In this document: one piece after another, positions 63,242-64,000 of the stretch
How positions within the stretch are numbered: the first letter of the stretch is position 1
Layout of the letters: each line of letters starts with the position of its first letter
NCBI GenBank assembly: GCA_035499555.1
Contig: DATJYO010000065.1
Coordinates: 1 to 64,000, forward strand
Direction of reading: 5' to 3'
From: Bog-159 sp035499555
Lineage (GTDB): Bacteria > Acidobacteriota > Terriglobia > Bryobacterales > Bryobacteraceae
Length of the DNA: 64,000 nucleotides
Notes under the pieces: model-generated
What the model was told of the DNA's origin: nothing
Databases searched by the model: none
The model's input: the letters and a program-made list of their open reading frames with translations, nothing else
Position numbers and translations under genes: made by a program

Positions 63242-64000
63242 CTGCCAAATGGAAACGCGCGATCGTCGGCGGCGGGTTGTCCCTGGCCCTGCTGGCGCCT
63301 TGTTTCTGGCAGCCACGGATCGAAGCCGGCGATCTGTCCAGCCATGTATACAATGCCTGGCTGGCACAGTTGATCGAACGCGGACAGGCTCCCGGCCTGG
63401 CGCTGGTGCGCCAGACGAACAACGTGCTGTTCGATCTGATGCTGTCCGGGCTGATGCGCGGCGTTGGTATTACGGCGGCACAGCGGATCTCCGTGTCGGT
63501 CGCCGTGCTGATTTTCTTTTGGGGTGCGTTCGCGTTTGTGCGGTCCAGCGCGCGACCGCGGCGGGCGCCCTGGCAATTGGTCCCCTGCCTGGCCATGCTG
63601 ACCTACGGATGGGTCTTCCGCATGGGCCTGTTCAACTTTTACATGGCGCTGGGGCTGGCATTCGGCGCGCTGGCAGCCGCGCGCCGGAACCGGCGGTGGG
63701 CTTGGGCTTTGGCTGCCGTGCTGGCTGTGGCAGGCTACGTGGCGCATCCGCTGCCGGTGATCTGGGCATCCGGCATGCTGGTTTACGAACGCGTGGCACA
63801 GGCGCTGCGTCCGCGGCAGCGTTCCGGGCTGATGATCGCGATGTTGGTCGTCCTGGCGTTGGCGGGCATCGCAGTGGGCATATTCTTCGAGACCCGCCGT
63901 GGCATCGACCAGTTGGCCGCCACTACCGGCGCCGAACAGGTCTGGGTTTACGGCAAGCCGTACGTGGCGATGTCCGTGGCTCTGCTGGCGGTTTGGGTAT
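63238..64000 (+). CDS. Polytopic membrane protein, partial (runs off the right edge)
   Basis: An open frame from TTG at 63238, overlapping the DUF362 stop as TTGA, runs 254 codons to the window end without a stop. Several membrane helices: AIVGGGLSLALLAPCFW, ISVSVAVLIFFWGAFAFV, WAWALAAVLAVAGYVAH, GLMIAMLVVLALAGIAV. The loop after helix one begins EAGDLSSHVYNAWL, with an acidic residue as in GT-C enzymes. Likely a further surface-glycan gene of the cluster. Confidence 0.7.
   Translation, partial: MTAKWKRAIVGGGLSLALLAPCFWQPRIEAGDLSSHVYNAWLAQLIERGQAPGLALVRQTNNVLFDLMLSGLMRGVGITAAQRISVSVAVLIFFWGAFAFVRSSARPRRAPWQLVPCLAMLTYGWVFRMGLFNFYMALGLAFGALAAARRNRRWAWALAAVLAVAGYVAHPLPVIWASGMLVYERVAQALRPRQRSGLMIAMLVVLALAGIAVGIFFETRRGIDQLAATTGAEQVWVYGKPYVAMSVALLAVWV

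Overview
The window looks like a high-GC acidobacterial chromosome segment, most likely from the Solibacter/Bryobacter group (Bryobacterales). The evidence is indirect but consistent. There is a secreted GH10 xylanase ending in what I read as the Solibacter-type C-terminal domain (TIGR03437-like). There are secreted carboxypeptidase-regulatory-like proteins in tandem, an ASPIC/UnbV FG-GAP protein coupled to a TPR protein, many Tat-exported oxidoreductases, and an ATP synthase operon lacking subunits a and c. No rRNA, tRNA, insertion sequence, phage or CRISPR array was seen, so this is ordinary core and accessory chromosome.

Layout. 1-10 kb: a chemosensory and signalling block. A STAS protein, CheY, CheA and a poly-HAMP receptor form a tightly overlapping minus-strand operon. 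Then come a PilZ protein, a divergent soluble receptor-like coiled-coil protein, an ASPIC/UnbV plus TPR pair, and a transmembrane chemoreceptor whose sensor domain carries a c-type heme motif. 10-16.3 kb: F1Fo ATP synthase genes b', b, delta, alpha, gamma, beta, epsilon, with an unusual 329-bp insertion holding small ORFs between gamma and beta. 16.4-23.2 kb: mltG, ruvX, an AI-2E family permease, a Ppx/GppA-HD phosphatase, an SH3-like exported protein and a Tat-exported class V aminotransferase. 23.4-32.6 kb: two carboxypeptidase-regulatory-like exported proteins with a small Cys-rich membrane protein, a repeat-bearing non-coding stretch, a Gfo/Idh/MocA oxidoreductase, DedA, GlgC and an acyl-CoA ligase. 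32.8-35.2 kb: a cupin/DUF2255/lipocalin-like operon divergent from an AraC regulator. 35.2-39 kb: a compact membrane-stress module (XRE regulator, His-repeat NfeD-like protein, flotillin, PspA, small membrane protein). 39-45.7 kb: GH10 xylanase, SDR, acyl-CoA dehydrogenase, histidine phosphatase, and a GMC dehydrogenase with its small Tat subunit. 45.9-49.6 kb: BamA and Skp. 49.6-60.2 kb: a Tad/Flp pilus locus with a LuxR regulator and PilZ protein at its head. 60.2-64 kb: a run of QW-repeat, GT87-like, DUF362 and polytopic membrane genes; the last gene runs off the window.

How the parts work together. The Tad genes (Flp pilin, CpaB, secretin CpaC, CpaE, CpaF, TadB, TadC) should build an adhesive pilus. 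Their expression may be set by two near-identical 16-bp palindromes exactly 30 bp apart just upstream of the pilin gene, and by a strong hairpin after it. The XRE-NfeD-flotillin-PspA operon should guard membrane integrity and probably represses itself through inverted repeats that cover its promoter. BamA and Skp form an outer-membrane biogenesis pair. The most interesting items for follow-up are the His-x-His pentapeptide array in the NfeD-like protein, the twin palindromes in front of flp, the heme-c chemoreceptor, a 32-residue membrane protein at the end of the tad operon, and the small-ORF insertion inside the ATP synthase operon.
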